Assembly: GCF_000377565.1 (NCBI RefSeq)
Contig: NZ_KB898357.1
Span: forward strand, 354,639 to 418,638
Direction of reading: 5' to 3'
DNA length: 64,000 bases
From: Rhizobium sp. 2MFCol3.1
GTDB lineage: Bacteria > Pseudomonadota > Alphaproteobacteria > Rhizobiales > Rhizobiaceae
How positions within the stretch are numbered: the stretch's first letter is position 1; each line of letters opens with the position of its first letter. The position numbers were made by a program, and so were the translations under genes. Positions 8,657 through 17,670 of this stretch are shown piece by piece. Under the pieces are notes generated by a model that saw nothing but the letters and a program-made list of their open reading frames with translations, was not told where the DNA came from and did not search any database.

Positions 8657-10309
8657 ATGCAGCAGGCAGATTTCGTCATCATCGGTTCCGGCTCGGCGGG
8701 CTCGGCGCTTGCCTATCGTCTCTCTGAAGACGGCAAGAACAGTGTTATCGTCATCGAGGCCGGCGGGTCGGATTTCGGGCCGTTTATCCAGATGCCGGCG
8801 GCTCTGGCATGGCCGATGAGCATGAAGCGCTACAATTGGGGCTATCTTTCCGAGCCAGAGCCCAACCTCAACAACCGCCGCATCACCGCGCCGCGCGGCA
8901 AGGTGATCGGCGGGTCGTCGTCGATCAATGGCATGGTGTATGTGCGCGGGCACGCGGAGGACTACAACCGCTGGGAGGCGCTCGGCGCCAATGGCTGGGC
9001 CTATGCCGACGTGCTCCCCTACTTCAAGCGGATGGAACACAGCCACGGCGGCGAAGAGGGATGGCGCGGCACCGACGGGCCGCTGCATGTGCAGCGCGGC
9101 GGCTTCCGCAACCCGCTGTTCCACGCCTTCATCGAGGCCGGCAAGCAGGCGGGCTTCGAAGCGACGGACGACTATAACGGCTCGAAGCAGGAAGGCTTCG
9201 GGCTGATGGAGCAGACGATCTTCCAGGGGCGGCGCTGGTCGGCCGCGTCGGCCTATCTGAAGCCGGCGCTGAAGCGGGCGAATGTCGATCTCGTCTACGG
9301 CCTTGCCCGCAAGGTGGTGATCGAGAACGGCCGGGCTGTTGGCGTCGAGATCGAGCGCGGCGGCAAGGTCGAGGTCATCAAGGCCAAACGCGAGGTGATC
9401 GTCTCGGCCTCGTCGTTCAACTCGCCGAAGCTGCTGATGCTCTCAGGCATCGGCCCGGCGGCGCATCTGAAGGAGATGGGGATCGAGGTGAAGGCGGACC
9501 GGCCTGGTGTTGGCGCCAACCTGCAAGACCATATGGAGTTCTACTTCCAGCAGGTCTCGACCAAGCCGGTATCGCTTTACTCGTGGCTTCCCTGGTTCTG
9601 GCAGGGCGTTGCCGGCGCGCAGTGGATGTTCACCAAATCGGGTCTCGGCACCTCCAACCAGTTCGAGGCCTGCGCCTTCCTGCGCTCGGCACCGGGTGTG
9701 AAGCAGCCGGATATCCAGTATCACTTCCTGCCTGTTGCAATCAGCTATGACGGCAAGGCGGCCGCCAAGAGCCACGGCTTCCAGGTGCATGTCGGCTATA
9801 ACCTGTCGAAATCGCGCGGGAACGTGACGCTCGCCTCAGCCGACCCGAAGGCCGATCCCTTGATCCGCTTCAACTACATGAGCCACCCCGAGGATTGGGA
9901 GAAGTTCCGCCACTGCGTGCGTCTCACCCGCGAGATCTTCGGCCAGCAGGCCTTCGACCAGTATCGCGGCCCCGAGATCCAGCCGGGCGAGAGCGTCCAG
10001 ACGGACGATCAGATCGACGCCTTCCTGCGCGAGCATCTGGAAAGCGCCTATCACCCCTGCGGCACCTGCAAGATGGGCGCCAAGGACGATCCGATGGCGG
10101 TGGTTGATCCGGAAACGCGGGTTATCGGCGTCGATGGATTGCGCGTCGCAGACTCATCGATCTTCCCGCACGTGACCTATGGCAACCTGAACGGCCCCTC
10201 GATCATGACGGGCGAGAAGGCCGCCGACCACATTCTCGGCAAGCAGCCGCTGCCGCGCTCCAACCAGGAGCCATGGATCAATCCGCGGTGGGAAGTGAGT
10301 GACCGGTAG
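8657..10309 (+). CDS. betA: Choline dehydrogenase
   Basis: A 550-residue FAD-dependent GMC oxidoreductase that oxidises choline to betaine aldehyde at the membrane. The dinucleotide fold is [15 protein letters not shown] at residues 10-24, followed by the GMC signatures [18 protein letters not shown] and, in the second half, [18 protein letters not shown]. The catalytic-site histidine region [10 protein letters not shown] and the carboxyl-terminal [13 protein letters not shown] are intact. It is the last gene of betIBA and follows a RIME element, with AAGGGA upstream of the ATG. The downstream convergent toxin gene ends 3 bp away. Confidence 0.95.
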   Translation: MQQADFVIIGSGSAGSALAYRLSEDGKNSVIVIEAGGSDFGPFIQMPAALAWPMSMKRYNWGYLSEPEPNLNNRRITAPRGKVIGGSSSINGMVYVRGHAEDYNRWEALGANGWAYADVLPYFKRMEHSHGGEEGWRGTDGPLHVQRGGFRNPLFHAFIEAGKQAGFEATDDYNGSKQEGFGLMEQTIFQGRRWSAASAYLKPALKRANVDLVYGLARKVVIENGRAVGVEIERGGKVEVIKAKREVIVSASSFNSPKLLMLSGIGPAAHLKEMGIEVKADRPGVGANLQDHMEFYFQQVSTKPVSLYSWLPWFWQGVAGAQWMFTKSGLGTSNQFEACAFLRSAPGVKQPDIQYHFLPVAISYDGKAAAKSHGFQVHVGYNLSKSRGNVTLASADPKADPLIRFNYMSHPEDWEKFRHCVRLTREIFGQQAFDQYRGPEIQPGESVQTDDQIDAFLREHLESAYHPCGTCKMGAKDDPMAVVDPETRVIGVDGLRVADSSIFPHVTYGNLNGPSIMTGEKAADHILGKQPLPRSNQEPWINPRWEVSDR

Positions 10310-10312
10310 GGG

Positions 10313-10678
10313 TTAGATCACATAAGGCAGCCGCACCCCGGGTGCGTCTGCCGGAAAGTCCTTGCTGTTGCGCGTGACAAGCAGCATCGCATTCGTATCG
10401 GCGGTCGCCCAGATTATCGCATCGGGGAGCTTGATGCGGTATTTCTGCCTGATCTCGACAGCTCTTTCCGCGATGGATGTCTCGAGCGGGATCACCTGAA
10501 ATCCGGCCAGGAAGCGTCGGGTGGCATCGGCAACGTCACGACGGGCGCCGGCCAACACCTCCATCCAGGTGATAATGCTGATCGCTGCGCTGTCGTAGCG
10601 ATCAATCTCTTGGGCAGCCTGCGGAACGGCGTTCAGATGATCGATGAGGATATTGGTGTCGAACAGCGGCTTCACCAT
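10313..10678 (-). CDS. VapC-type PIN-domain toxin
   Basis: A 121-residue PIN-domain ribonuclease. The acidic active-site residues of VapC toxins can be placed: Asp7 in LFDTNILID, Glu40 in ITWMEVLAG, Asp86 in KLPDAIIWATA, and Asp94/Asn104 in the ATADTNAMLLVTRNSKDF stretch. The amino terminus overlaps the upstream antitoxin by 7 bp, the usual arrangement for a toxin/antitoxin pair. Free VapC proteins cleave tRNA or rRNA; the target here cannot be predicted. Confidence 0.88.
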   Translation of the reverse strand: MVKPLFDTNILIDHLNAVPQAAQEIDRYDSAAISIITWMEVLAGARRDVADATRRFLAGFQVIPLETSIAERAVEIRQKYRIKLPDAIIWATADTNAMLLVTRNSKDFPADAPGVRLPYVI

Positions 10679-10887
10679 TCGCCCCTGATCTCCTCCTGAT
10701 ATGCAAGACCATCGATCTTACGGTTTCCCCATAGCCCAAAAGCCTCTTTCCGATCACGGGGCGCGTCTTGCTCAAGGAAGCCGCTGACCGCTTTGCGAAT
10801 AAGGGAGGCACGCGAGACGTTCTTGGCGGCGGCGATCGCATCAAGAGCTCGAAGGTCATCTTCACCAACATCGACAAGGATTCTCAT
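10672..10887 (-). CDS. Ribbon-helix-helix antitoxin of the PIN-toxin pair
   Basis: A 71-residue protein starting MRILVDVGEDDLRALDAIA, a ribbon-helix-helix of the CopG/Arc fold, followed by NVSRASLIRKAVSGFLEQ. The tail (LWGNRKIDGLAYQEEIRGEW) resembles the toxin-wrapping tail of VapB-like antitoxins. The ATG at 10887 is preferred because GGTGG lies six bases upstream; a GTG at 10899 is possible. It precedes and overlaps the PIN toxin, so the antitoxin is translated first. Upstream DNA is AT-rich with repeated TGATAT units that could be its autoregulatory operator. Confidence 0.82.
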   Translation of the reverse strand: MRILVDVGEDDLRALDAIAAAKNVSRASLIRKAVSGFLEQDAPRDRKEAFGLWGNRKIDGLAYQEEIRGEW

Positions 10888-10895
10888 TGGATCCA

Positions 10896-10940
10896 CCAAA
10901 AGCGATATTTATAGATATCATCTATGTATATCATATAGCG
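10896..10940 (-). promoter_or_regulatory. AT-rich promoter/operator of the VapBC-like module
   Basis: Read leftwards, this stretch contains TGATATACATAGATGATATCTATA: two TGATAT units about 13 bp apart followed by a TATAAATAT segment. Strong AT bias in an otherwise GC-rich region, and repeated half sites one turn apart, fit an antitoxin-bound promoter. The exact -10 is uncertain. Confidence 0.4.
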
Positions 10941-11045
10941 CCCAAATACAACCTCCCCCGCATATTCGTCAGGGCTTGCAAACACCGGCCACGGGGCAGA
11001 TAAGACCGGTGCCCCCTCTCCCGTCCCCACCCCCAAGTGACCGAC

Positions 11046-12407
11046 ATGCCCACTCTCTATCGCAAATCCAAGCTGCTCCGCCGTTCGCGCGTGTTTCGGG
11101 GCTCGTTCTCGCTCTGGCGTCCGCGTCTGGTGTTCTGGTGCGGTGCATTGGCGATCGGGTTGATCAGCGTCGCCTTCGCGGAGCTTGCCGACATGGCGCA
11201 GAAAGCGTTTGCGGCGGTGACGACATCAGGGCGGTGGTCGTTCCTTTTGCCGCTGATCATCACACCGGCTGGCTTCGTGCTGTCGGCCTATCTGGCGGCG
11301 AAGCTGTTTCCGAACTCGCAGGGGAGCGGCATCCCGCAGGCGATCGCGGCGCGGCACCTGCATGACGAGGCTGACCGCACGCGACTGCTGTCGCTCCGGA
11401 TCGCCGGCGGCAAGATCCTGCTGACGGTCCTCGGCCTCTTCTCCGGCGCATCGATCGGCCGCGAGGGGCCGACGGTGCAGGTGGGCGCGTCGATCATGCT
11501 GGCCGTCGCCCGCTTCGGCGGCATGGCGCAGGCACGCGGGCTGATCTTGGCGGGCTCGGCAGCCGGCATCGCGGCGGCCTTCAACACGCCGCTTGCCGGC
11601 ATCGTCTTTGCCATCGAGGAGATGAGCCGCACCTACGAGTCGCGGTCGAACGGGCTGGTGCTGACCGCAGTGATCCTCTCCGGTCTCGCAGCACTCGGGT
11701 TATCTGGCAGCTACAACTACTTCGGCTCCACCTCGGTGGCGCCCATGCATATGGCCGATTGGGGCCTCGTTCTCATCTGCGGCGTCGGCGGCGGGGCGCT
11801 TGGGGCAGGCTTCAGCGGCCTTGCACTGCATGTCGGCCAGCGCGTGCGCCGCTGGGCGCAGCCACAGCCCCTGAAACGCATGCTGTGCCTCGCGGGCGGC
11901 TGCGGGCTTGTGATCGCCGTCATCGGCATCGCGTCGGGCGGCAACACCTTCGGCACCGGTTACGAGCAGGCGCGCGGTGCGGTCGAGGGCCATGCGCTGC
12001 CGCTGTTCTTCTTCGTGGAGAAACTGCTCGCCAGCTTCCTGTCGATGATCTCAGGCATTCCGGGCGGCATCTTCGCGCCGTCGCTGGCCGTCGGCGCCGG
12101 TTTCGGCAGCACGGTCGGCTCGCTGATCGGCAGCAGCATCGCGCTGGCCGCAATCCTTGGGATGGCTGGCTATTTCGCCGGTGTCGTGCAGGCGCCGATG
12201 ACGGCTTTCGTGATCATTCTGGAGATGACCGGCGACCATGAGGCGGTAATCCCGATCATGGCGGTGTCGATGATCGGCTATGTGACCTCGCGCTTCCTGT
12301 CGCGGGAGCCGCTCTATCACGGCCTGTCGCGCGTGTTCATCGCAGCCACGATCCGGGCGCGCCGCGCGGCGGAGAAGGCGTCACATCAGGAAGAGCCGGC
12401 CCACTGA
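11046..12407 (+). CDS. CLC-family chloride channel/antiporter
   Basis: A 453-residue membrane protein of the CLC family. The three chloride-binding signatures are present: GSGIPQ at residues about 93-98, GREGP at about 138-142 with the gating glutamate, and GIPGGIFAPSLAVG in the second half. There are many hydrophobic helices and no carboxyl-terminal CBS pair, so it resembles the short bacterial CLC form (ClcA/ClcB type). The gating glutamate favours a chloride/proton exchange mechanism, but the internal proton glutamate cannot be assigned with confidence by eye. The start is unclear: ATG at 11046 or in-frame GTG at 11037, neither with a strong ribosome site. Confidence 0.9.
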   Translation: MPTLYRKSKLLRRSRVFRGSFSLWRPRLVFWCGALAIGLISVAFAELADMAQKAFAAVTTSGRWSFLLPLIITPAGFVLSAYLAAKLFPNSQGSGIPQAIAARHLHDEADRTRLLSLRIAGGKILLTVLGLFSGASIGREGPTVQVGASIMLAVARFGGMAQARGLILAGSAAGIAAAFNTPLAGIVFAIEEMSRTYESRSNGLVLTAVILSGLAALGLSGSYNYFGSTSVAPMHMADWGLVLICGVGGGALGAGFSGLALHVGQRVRRWAQPQPLKRMLCLAGGCGLVIAVIGIASGGNTFGTGYEQARGAVEGHALPLFFFVEKLLASFLSMISGIPGGIFAPSLAVGAGFGSTVGSLIGSSIALAAILGMAGYFAGVVQAPMTAFVIILEMTGDHEAVIPIMAVSMIGYVTSRFLSREPLYHGLSRVFIAATIRARRAAEKASHQEEPAH

Positions 12408-12422
12408 GTCACCCGCCGGCGC

Positions 12423-12866
12423 TTAGGCCAGCATCCGCGTGACTTCGGCGCCGCGCGGCGCCACGGCGTCGGCGATGGTGGTGGAGAACAGCACCTTGCG
12501 GGTGGCGTCGGCCACCTTGGCGAAGACATGGCGGATTTCGCAGTTCTGCTCGCCGTCGCAATCGTCGCACTTGCGGTAGGCGGTGATCGACAGGCAGGGC
12601 AGCGGAGCGATCGGGCCGTCGATGATGCGCAGCACTTCGCCGAAGGTGATCATGTCGGCCGGCTTCAGGAGCAGATAGCCGCCCTGCTTGCCGCGGCGAC
12701 TGACGACGATGCCCTGGTGCTTGAGGTCGAGGAGGATCTGCTCGAGGAACTTCTTCGGGATCTTCTGCTGCGCCGCGATATCGGAGATCATCACAGGTTC
12801 GCCGTCATCGGCCTCGGCCAGAACCGTCAGCGCACGGAGCGCGTATTTCGCCTTCTGCGTAATCAT
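12423..12866 (-). CDS. Rrf2-family regulator, likely controlling cysHDN
   Basis: A 147-residue Rrf2/IscR-type regulator. The winged helix starts MITQKAKYALRALTVLA and includes KIPKKFLEQILLDLK and the wing SRRGKQGGYLL. Four cysteines (Cys91, Cys100, Cys103, Cys109) lie in the region where IscR holds its [2Fe-2S] cluster with three, so cluster binding is plausible; relatives such as CymR instead respond to cysteine synthase. The start at 12866 matches the family amino terminus; an open frame continues upstream but without homology. It is divergent from cysH-cysD-cysN across 414 bp, which suggests it senses sulfur or iron-sulfur status and represses sulfate assimilation. Confidence 0.87.
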   Translation of the reverse strand: MITQKAKYALRALTVLAEADDGEPVMISDIAAQQKIPKKFLEQILLDLKHQGIVVSRRGKQGGYLLLKPADMITFGEVLRIIDGPIAPLPCLSITAYRKCDDCDGEQNCEIRHVFAKVADATRKVLFSTTIADAVAPRGAEVTRMLA

Positions 12867-13280
12867 CTCAAACCATCGATACACACGCGGCAGGGCGCCA
12901 TCAGCACCCGGCAGCAATTTTCCATCTTGCCTTATGGCATAGCCGGGATGAACGGAGTTTGAACAACAGCGAGAAAACCCTTGCGTGGCAAGGCTTTCGA
13001 GCGCGTGCTTCCGGAACAATTCAGCACCGTCGAATGTACGTCAAAATGCACAATGGCGATCATCAAAACAGATTTCTGGTTGACAAACGGCGTGTTAGAC
13101 TACTAAATCAATAGACATTAAGGCTCACGGCGCCGTTAAGCGCCGGCGCGGCTGCTTTTCTGCGTTGCAGCGGCCGGGGAGAGATATTTGCTCCTTTCCA
13201 GCCCGCTTTCGAAATGCCTGTTTCTGTTAGATCCAGCCTCGACCTGCGATACTCCTGTCAACATCTAGGACAGGATTCCC
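12867..13280. promoter_or_regulatory. Intergenic control region of cysHDN
   Basis: This 414-bp gap holds no convincing gene. A consensus -35 TTGACA lies at 13080-13085 and is followed by an AT-rich -10 area (TACTAA at 13101 or TAAATC at 13104). The motif CTACTAAATCAATAG overlaps the -10, a good position for a repressor such as the divergent Rrf2 protein. Downstream, the future leader of cysH contains GC-rich inverted repeats (GGCGCC-GTTAA-GCGCCGG near 13129-13146 and GCTGC/GCAGC near 13151-13170), so a structured 5' leader of about 160 nt is possible. I see no match to a known riboswitch core. Confidence 0.5.
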
Positions 13281-14024
13281 ATGACTGTTGCTCATACAAT
13301 CGAAGAAGCGGAAACGCTGAACACGAAGCTTGCAAGCCTATCTCTGGCGGAACGCCTGTCGTTCGTCGCCGGCCTCGGCGGGCGGGTGGTGTTCACGACG
13401 TCGCTTGGTATCGAAGACCAGGTCATTACCGCCGAGATCGGCAATCACCGACTGCCGATCGACGTCGTGACGCTGCAGACCGGCCGCCTTTTTGCCGAGA
13501 CGCTCAACCTGATCGACGAGACGGAAAAGCAGTACGACATCCACATCAGCCGCTACGAGCCCGAACAGGCCGATATCGACGCCTATGCGGCGCAATACGG
13601 CCTCAATGGTTTCTACGAGAGCGTCGAAGCCCGGCATGCCTGTTGTGGCGTGCGCAAGCTGAAGCCGCTTGCGCGCGCGCTCAATGGGGCAACCATCTGG
13701 GTCACCGGCCTGCGTCGCGGTCAATCGGCCAATCGCGCCGAGACGCCGTTTGCCGAATATGACGCCGATCGCCATCTCCTGAAGGTCAATCCGCTGGCCG
13801 ACTGGGACATCGATGTCATCAAGGCTTATGTCGCCGACAACAGTGTGCCGATCAATCCGCTGCATGCGCGCGGCTACCCGTCGATCGGCTGCGAGCCGTG
13901 TACCCGCGCCATCAAGCCCGGCGAGCCCGAGCGCGCCGGCCGCTGGTGGTGGGAACAGGACCAGACGCGCGAATGCGGTCTGCACGTGGCTGAAGAGGCG
14001 TCCGCCATTTCCATCCAACAGTAA
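13281..14024 (+). CDS. cysH: Assimilatory adenylyl-sulfate reductase
   Basis: A 247-residue enzyme reducing activated sulfate to sulfite with thioredoxin. The two cysteine pairs that hold a [4Fe-4S] cluster in APS reductases are present: Cys121-Cys122 in ARHACCGVRK and Cys204/Cys207 in GCEPCTRA. The catalytic cysteine is Cys232 in the ECGLH motif. Having the cluster cysteines marks it as the APS-using form, not the cluster-free PAPS reductase of enterobacteria, which fits the lack of an APS kinase domain in this operon. The ATP-pyrophosphatase-like fold is visible in FTTSLGIEDQ. It is first in cysH-cysD-cysN. Confidence 0.95.
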   Translation: MTVAHTIEEAETLNTKLASLSLAERLSFVAGLGGRVVFTTSLGIEDQVITAEIGNHRLPIDVVTLQTGRLFAETLNLIDETEKQYDIHISRYEPEQADIDAYAAQYGLNGFYESVEARHACCGVRKLKPLARALNGATIWVTGLRRGQSANRAETPFAEYDADRHLLKVNPLADWDIDVIKAYVADNSVPINPLHARGYPSIGCEPCTRAIKPGEPERAGRWWWEQDQTRECGLHVAEEASAISIQQ

Positions 14025-14132
14025 CCCCTCGGCATCGGGATCAGAGCGCGGCAGCCGCCGGCGCTCCCCGATGCATCGTCTCATTACATTCCGGGCCAGG
14101 CGCCCGCGAATGATCGAAGTCTGGAGTAAGAC

Positions 14133-15086
14133 ATGCCCGATAGCCGTCCGGATACGGAACTCAGCAATCCGCAGAGCACCAAGCCGCCGCTCGACCCTCA
14201 TCTGAAGGCGCTCGAAAACGAATCCATCCATATCTTCCGCGAAGTGGCGGCCGAGTTCGAGCGTCCGGTGATGCTTTACTCGATCGGCAAGGATAGTTCC
14301 GTGCTGCTGCATCTGGCGCGCAAGGCCTTCTACCCCGGCCGCGTGCCCTTCCCGCTCTTGCACGTCAACACCGGCTGGAAATTCGCGGAGATGATCACCT
14401 TCCGCGACAGAATAGTGAAGGAATATGATCTCGACCTGATCGAGCACATCAATCCACGCGGTGCGGCCGAAAACATCACGCCGTTCACCTATGGCTCGGC
14501 GCGCTACACCGATATCATGAAGACGGAAGCGCTGCGCAATGCGCTCGACGCCGGCAAGTTCGACGCGGCCTTCGGCGGCGCGCGTCGCGACGAGGAAGCA
14601 TCCCGCGCCAAGGAGCGCATCTACTCCTTCCGCACGCCCGACCACCGCTGGGACCCGCGCAACCAGCGCCCCGAGCTCTGGAACATCTATAACGGCCAGA
14701 TCCGCAGCGGCGAGAGCGTGCGCGCCTTCCCGCTGTCGAACTGGACCGAGGTCGATATCTGGCGTTACATCCAGGCCGAAAACATTCCGATCGTGCCGCT
14801 CTACTTTGCCGCCAAGCGCCCGTTCGTCGAGCGCGACGGCATGATGATCGATGCGACCGATCCGCGCCTGGAGCTGTTGCCCGGCGAGACGAAGCAGGAA
14901 GACTTCATCCGCTTCCGCACGCTCGGCTGCTTCCCGCTGACGGGCGCGATCAAGTCCACCGCCACGACGATGGACGACATTATCGCCGAACTTGAAATTG
15001 CCACTGTCTCCGAACGCCAGGGCCGCGCCATCGACCGCGACCAGTCCGGCTCCATGGAGAAAAAGAAGCGTGAAGGATATTTCTGA
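14133..15086 (+). CDS. cysD: Sulfate adenylyltransferase small subunit
   Basis: A 317-residue catalytic subunit of ATP sulfurylase, making adenosine 5'-phosphosulfate from sulfate and ATP. The PP-loop is [19 protein letters not shown] near residue 50, and [16 protein letters not shown] and [17 protein letters not shown] are characteristic CysD segments. GGAG eight bases upstream supports the ATG at 14133. It follows cysH by 108 bp and precedes cysN by one base, so CysD and CysN are made together and form the usual heterodimer. Confidence 0.97.
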   Translation: MPDSRPDTELSNPQSTKPPLDPHLKALENESIHIFREVAAEFERPVMLYSIGKDSSVLLHLARKAFYPGRVPFPLLHVNTGWKFAEMITFRDRIVKEYDLDLIEHINPRGAAENITPFTYGSARYTDIMKTEALRNALDAGKFDAAFGGARRDEEASRAKERIYSFRTPDHRWDPRNQRPELWNIYNGQIRSGESVRAFPLSNWTEVDIWRYIQAENIPIVPLYFAAKRPFVERDGMMIDATDPRLELLPGETKQEDFIRFRTLGCFPLTGAIKSTATTMDDIIAELEIATVSERQGRAIDRDQSGSMEKKKREGYF

Positions 15087-15087
15087 G

Positions 15088-16572
15088 ATGACTGCAGCAG
15101 CAACAGCAAGCGCCATCGCCGCCCCCGCCGCCGAGCCCGCCCAGGCCGTGCGCGACACGCGACCGTTGCGCCTCATCACCTGCGGCAGCGTCGATGACGG
15201 AAAGTCCACGCTGATCGGACGCCTGCTCTGGGATACCAAGGCCGTCAAGGAAGACCAGGCAGCGACGCTGCGCCGCGATTCCACCGGCAAGCAGAACGAT
15301 CTCGGCCTGCCCGACTTCGCGCTGCTTCTCGACGGCTTGCAGGCCGAGCGCGAACAGGGCATCACCATCGACGTCGCCTATCGCTATTTCGCGACCGACA
15401 AGCGCTCTTTCATCGTTGCCGACACCCCCGGCCACGAGCAGTATACCCGCAACATGGCGACCGGCGCATCCACGGCCGATCTCGCCATCCTCTTGGTCGA
15501 TGCCCGCGCCGGCATTCTCGAGCAGACGCGCCGTCACGCGACGATCGCCTCGCTGCTCGGGATCAAGCAGTTCGTGCTCGCGGTCAACAAGATCGACCTC
15601 ACCAACTATGATCGCGCCGGCTTCGACAAGATCGTCCACGAGTTCCGCGAATTCGCACTGTCTCTCGGCGTCAAGCAGATCACCGCGATCCCGATGTCGG
15701 CGCTGAAGGGCGAAAACGTCGTCTATTCCGGCGAGGCTTCGATGCCATGGTATGCCGGCCCGACGCTGGTGGAAACGCTGGAGCTTGCCACCGTGCGCTC
15801 GTCGCAGACGGTCGGCTTCCGCCTCTCCGTTCAGCGCGTGTCGCGCCCGGGCGAAAGCTTCCGCGGTTATCAGGGCACGGTTGCCGGCGGCTCGGTGAAG
15901 CCGGGTGACAGCGTCATGATCCTGCCGTCGGGCATGGTCGCCAACGTCACCAAGATCGTCACCTTCGACCTCGTGCGCAATGCGGCGGTCGCGGGCGATG
16001 CGATCACGCTGGTGCTCGACCGCCAGGTGGACGTGGCGCGCGGCGACATGATCGTTTCGATCGACAGCCAGCCGCAGGTGGGCCTGTCCTTCGACGCACA
16101 GATCGTGGCCTTGCAGCCCGAGGGCATCGAAGCCGGCAAGCGCTACTGGTTGAAGAGCGGCAGCCGCCGCCAGCGCGTTCAGGTTCAGCCGGTCGCGCAG
16201 CTTCAGCTGAAGACCGGAACCTGGACCTCGGCCGAGACGCTCTACATGAACGCCATCGGCAAGGTGCACCTGACCTTCGACGAAGCGGCGATCTTCGACC
16301 CCTATGAGCAGAACCGCTCCTCGGGCGCCTTCATCCTGATCGATCCGGAGACCAACAATACGGTCGCCGGCGGCATGGTGACAGGCAAGCGCTCGGAACT
16401 CGGCGGCCTGCACAGCGGCGACGGCCGCGTGATCCTCTCACTGCCGGCCGACCTCGCCGACCAGATCATGGCCAGCGAGCTGTTTTCCAGCCGCCGCGAC
16501 GAGGCGGAAGTGCGCCGGATGACGGCGGCGGAGGCCGCCAACCTCTGGACCAACGCCGGCGGCGACATCTGA
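15088..16572 (+). CDS. cysN: Sulfate adenylyltransferase large (GTPase) subunit
   Basis: A 494-residue EF-Tu-like GTPase that drives APS formation by CysD. The G1 loop is GSVDDGKST at residues 33-41, G3 is DTPGHEQYTRN and G4 is AVNKIDL. There is no carboxyl-terminal APS kinase domain, unlike NodQ/CysNC fusions, in keeping with an APS reductase downstream pathway. The ATG at 15088 directly follows the cysD stop. The final 20 residues (VRRMTAAEAANLWTNAGGDI) resemble the end of the next gene's product. The operon is closed by a strong terminator at 16587. Confidence 0.97.
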   Translation: MTAAATASAIAAPAAEPAQAVRDTRPLRLITCGSVDDGKSTLIGRLLWDTKAVKEDQAATLRRDSTGKQNDLGLPDFALLLDGLQAEREQGITIDVAYRYFATDKRSFIVADTPGHEQYTRNMATGASTADLAILLVDARAGILEQTRRHATIASLLGIKQFVLAVNKIDLTNYDRAGFDKIVHEFREFALSLGVKQITAIPMSALKGENVVYSGEASMPWYAGPTLVETLELATVRSSQTVGFRLSVQRVSRPGESFRGYQGTVAGGSVKPGDSVMILPSGMVANVTKIVTFDLVRNAAVAGDAITLVLDRQVDVARGDMIVSIDSQPQVGLSFDAQIVALQPEGIEAGKRYWLKSGSRRQRVQVQPVAQLQLKTGTWTSAETLYMNAIGKVHLTFDEAAIFDPYEQNRSSGAFILIDPETNNTVAGGMVTGKRSELGGLHSGDGRVILSLPADLADQIMASELFSSRRDEAEVRRMTAAEAANLWTNAGGDI

Positions 16573-16586
16573 GATGACGACATGAG

Positions 16587-16615
16587 ACGGGGCCGATCGG
16601 CCCCGTTTTCTTTTG
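16587..16615 (+). terminator. Rho-independent terminator of cysHDN
   Basis: The perfect palindrome ACGGGGCCGATCGGCCCCGT at 16587-16606 is followed by TTTTCTTTT. It lies 14 bp after the cysN stop and ends the sulfate-assimilation operon. Confidence 0.92.
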
Positions 16616-16704
16616 GGGAGGCAAAGGGCATGCGTGGCATCGCAATACCGGAAAAGCCTGTCTCGTCACACAGCATCGTCGTGCCTGTCACGGCGGGGCG
16701 CGCC

Positions 16705-17661
16705 ATGTCCTCGCAGGATTGGAGCCGGCTGCTGCTGCTCGGCGCGCTCTGGGGCGGTTCGTTCTTCATCGGGCGGATCGCCGTTTCCGAGATTTCGCCG
16801 CTGGCTCTCGTCTTCTACCGGGTGTCGATCGCGGCGCTGGCGCTGCATCTCTGGCTGAAGCTTCGCGGCCTGTCCTTCGCCCCGGTGCTGGCGCACCCGG
16901 CAGGCTTCCTCGGCCTAGCACTGCTGAACAACGTCATCCCCTTCTCGCTGATATTCGCCGGGCAGACCGAAATCGGCGCCGGGCTCGCCTCGATCTTCTA
17001 TGCGACGACGCCGCTATGGACGATCTTCGTCGCCACGGTGCTTGCGAAGGACGAGAGGCTGTCGATGACGGCATTTGCAGGTATCGCGTTCGGCATCGCA
17101 GGGGCTGTGGTGCTGATCGGCCCCGGCCTGATCTCCAATCTCGACGGGCCGCTATGGGCCAAGCTCGCGGTCATCGGCGCTTCCATCTCCTATGCGTTTG
17201 GCGTCGTGCTGGCGAGGCGCTTCCGCAGCATCGGCGCCGAGGTGATCGCCACCGGCCAGTTGACGGTCTCGAGCCTGCTGATGCTGCCCGTTGTCGCAAT
17301 CTTCTGTGCGCCTGATGACATCATCCCCGTGAGCGGAACGACATGGCTGGCGATCGCGATCCTCGGTCTCCTGTGCACGGCGCTCGCCTTCATCCTTTAC
17401 TTCGGCCTCATCGCCTCGGCAGGCGCCACCAATGCCTCGCTGGTGACGCTGCTGGTGCCGGTGAGCGCCACGCTCTTGGGCGCGCTCTTTCTCGGCGAGC
17501 GGCTGCGAATGTTCGAGCTTGCGGGAATGGCGCTGATCATGAGCAGCCTGGTTGTGATCGACGGCCGGGTGTTGCGGCGGCTCATCGGTGGCGGCGGAGT
17601 GCGGCGGATGACGGCGGCGCAGGCGGTGCGGCGTTGGCCGTATGCGGCGAGCGACATCTGA
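16705..17661 (+). CDS. EamA/DMT-family transporter
   Basis: A 318-residue protein with ten predicted helices in two EamA repeats; the first opens LLLLGALWGGSFFIGRIAV and the second AKLAVIGASISYAFGVVLARRF. Such drug/metabolite transporters export amino acids or metabolites, but the substrate is not readable. The start at 16705 (MSSQDWSR) matches the family's usual amino terminus; an ATG at 16630 has a good GGGGAGG site and may be the real start with a 25-residue leader. Its last 20 codons resemble the last 20 codons of cysN (VRRMTAAQA... against VRRMTAAEA...), an odd match between unrelated proteins. Confidence 0.87.
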   Translation: MSSQDWSRLLLLGALWGGSFFIGRIAVSEISPLALVFYRVSIAALALHLWLKLRGLSFAPVLAHPAGFLGLALLNNVIPFSLIFAGQTEIGAGLASIFYATTPLWTIFVATVLAKDERLSMTAFAGIAFGIAGAVVLIGPGLISNLDGPLWAKLAVIGASISYAFGVVLARRFRSIGAEVIATGQLTVSSLLMLPVVAIFCAPDDIIPVSGTTWLAIAILGLLCTALAFILYFGLIASAGATNASLVTLLVPVSATLLGALFLGERLRMFELAGMALIMSSLVVIDGRVLRRLIGGGGVRRMTAAQAVRRWPYAASDI

Positions 17662-17670
17662 CGACAGACA

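Noticed and set aside
10313..10887. Genomic island around the PIN-toxin pair
   Set aside because: There is no integrase, attachment-site repeat or tRNA nearby, and flanking genes are ordinary core genes.
13110..13280. SAM-II riboswitch before cysH
   Set aside because: The leader shows hairpins but not the pseudoknot arrangement of SAM-II, which is normally at met genes.
13338..16413. Long open frames on the strand opposite cysH, cysD and cysN
   Set aside because: They are shadows from GC-rich third-position bias, rich in arginine, alanine and histidine, and share no recognisable motifs, whereas the sense frames encode complete known enzymes.
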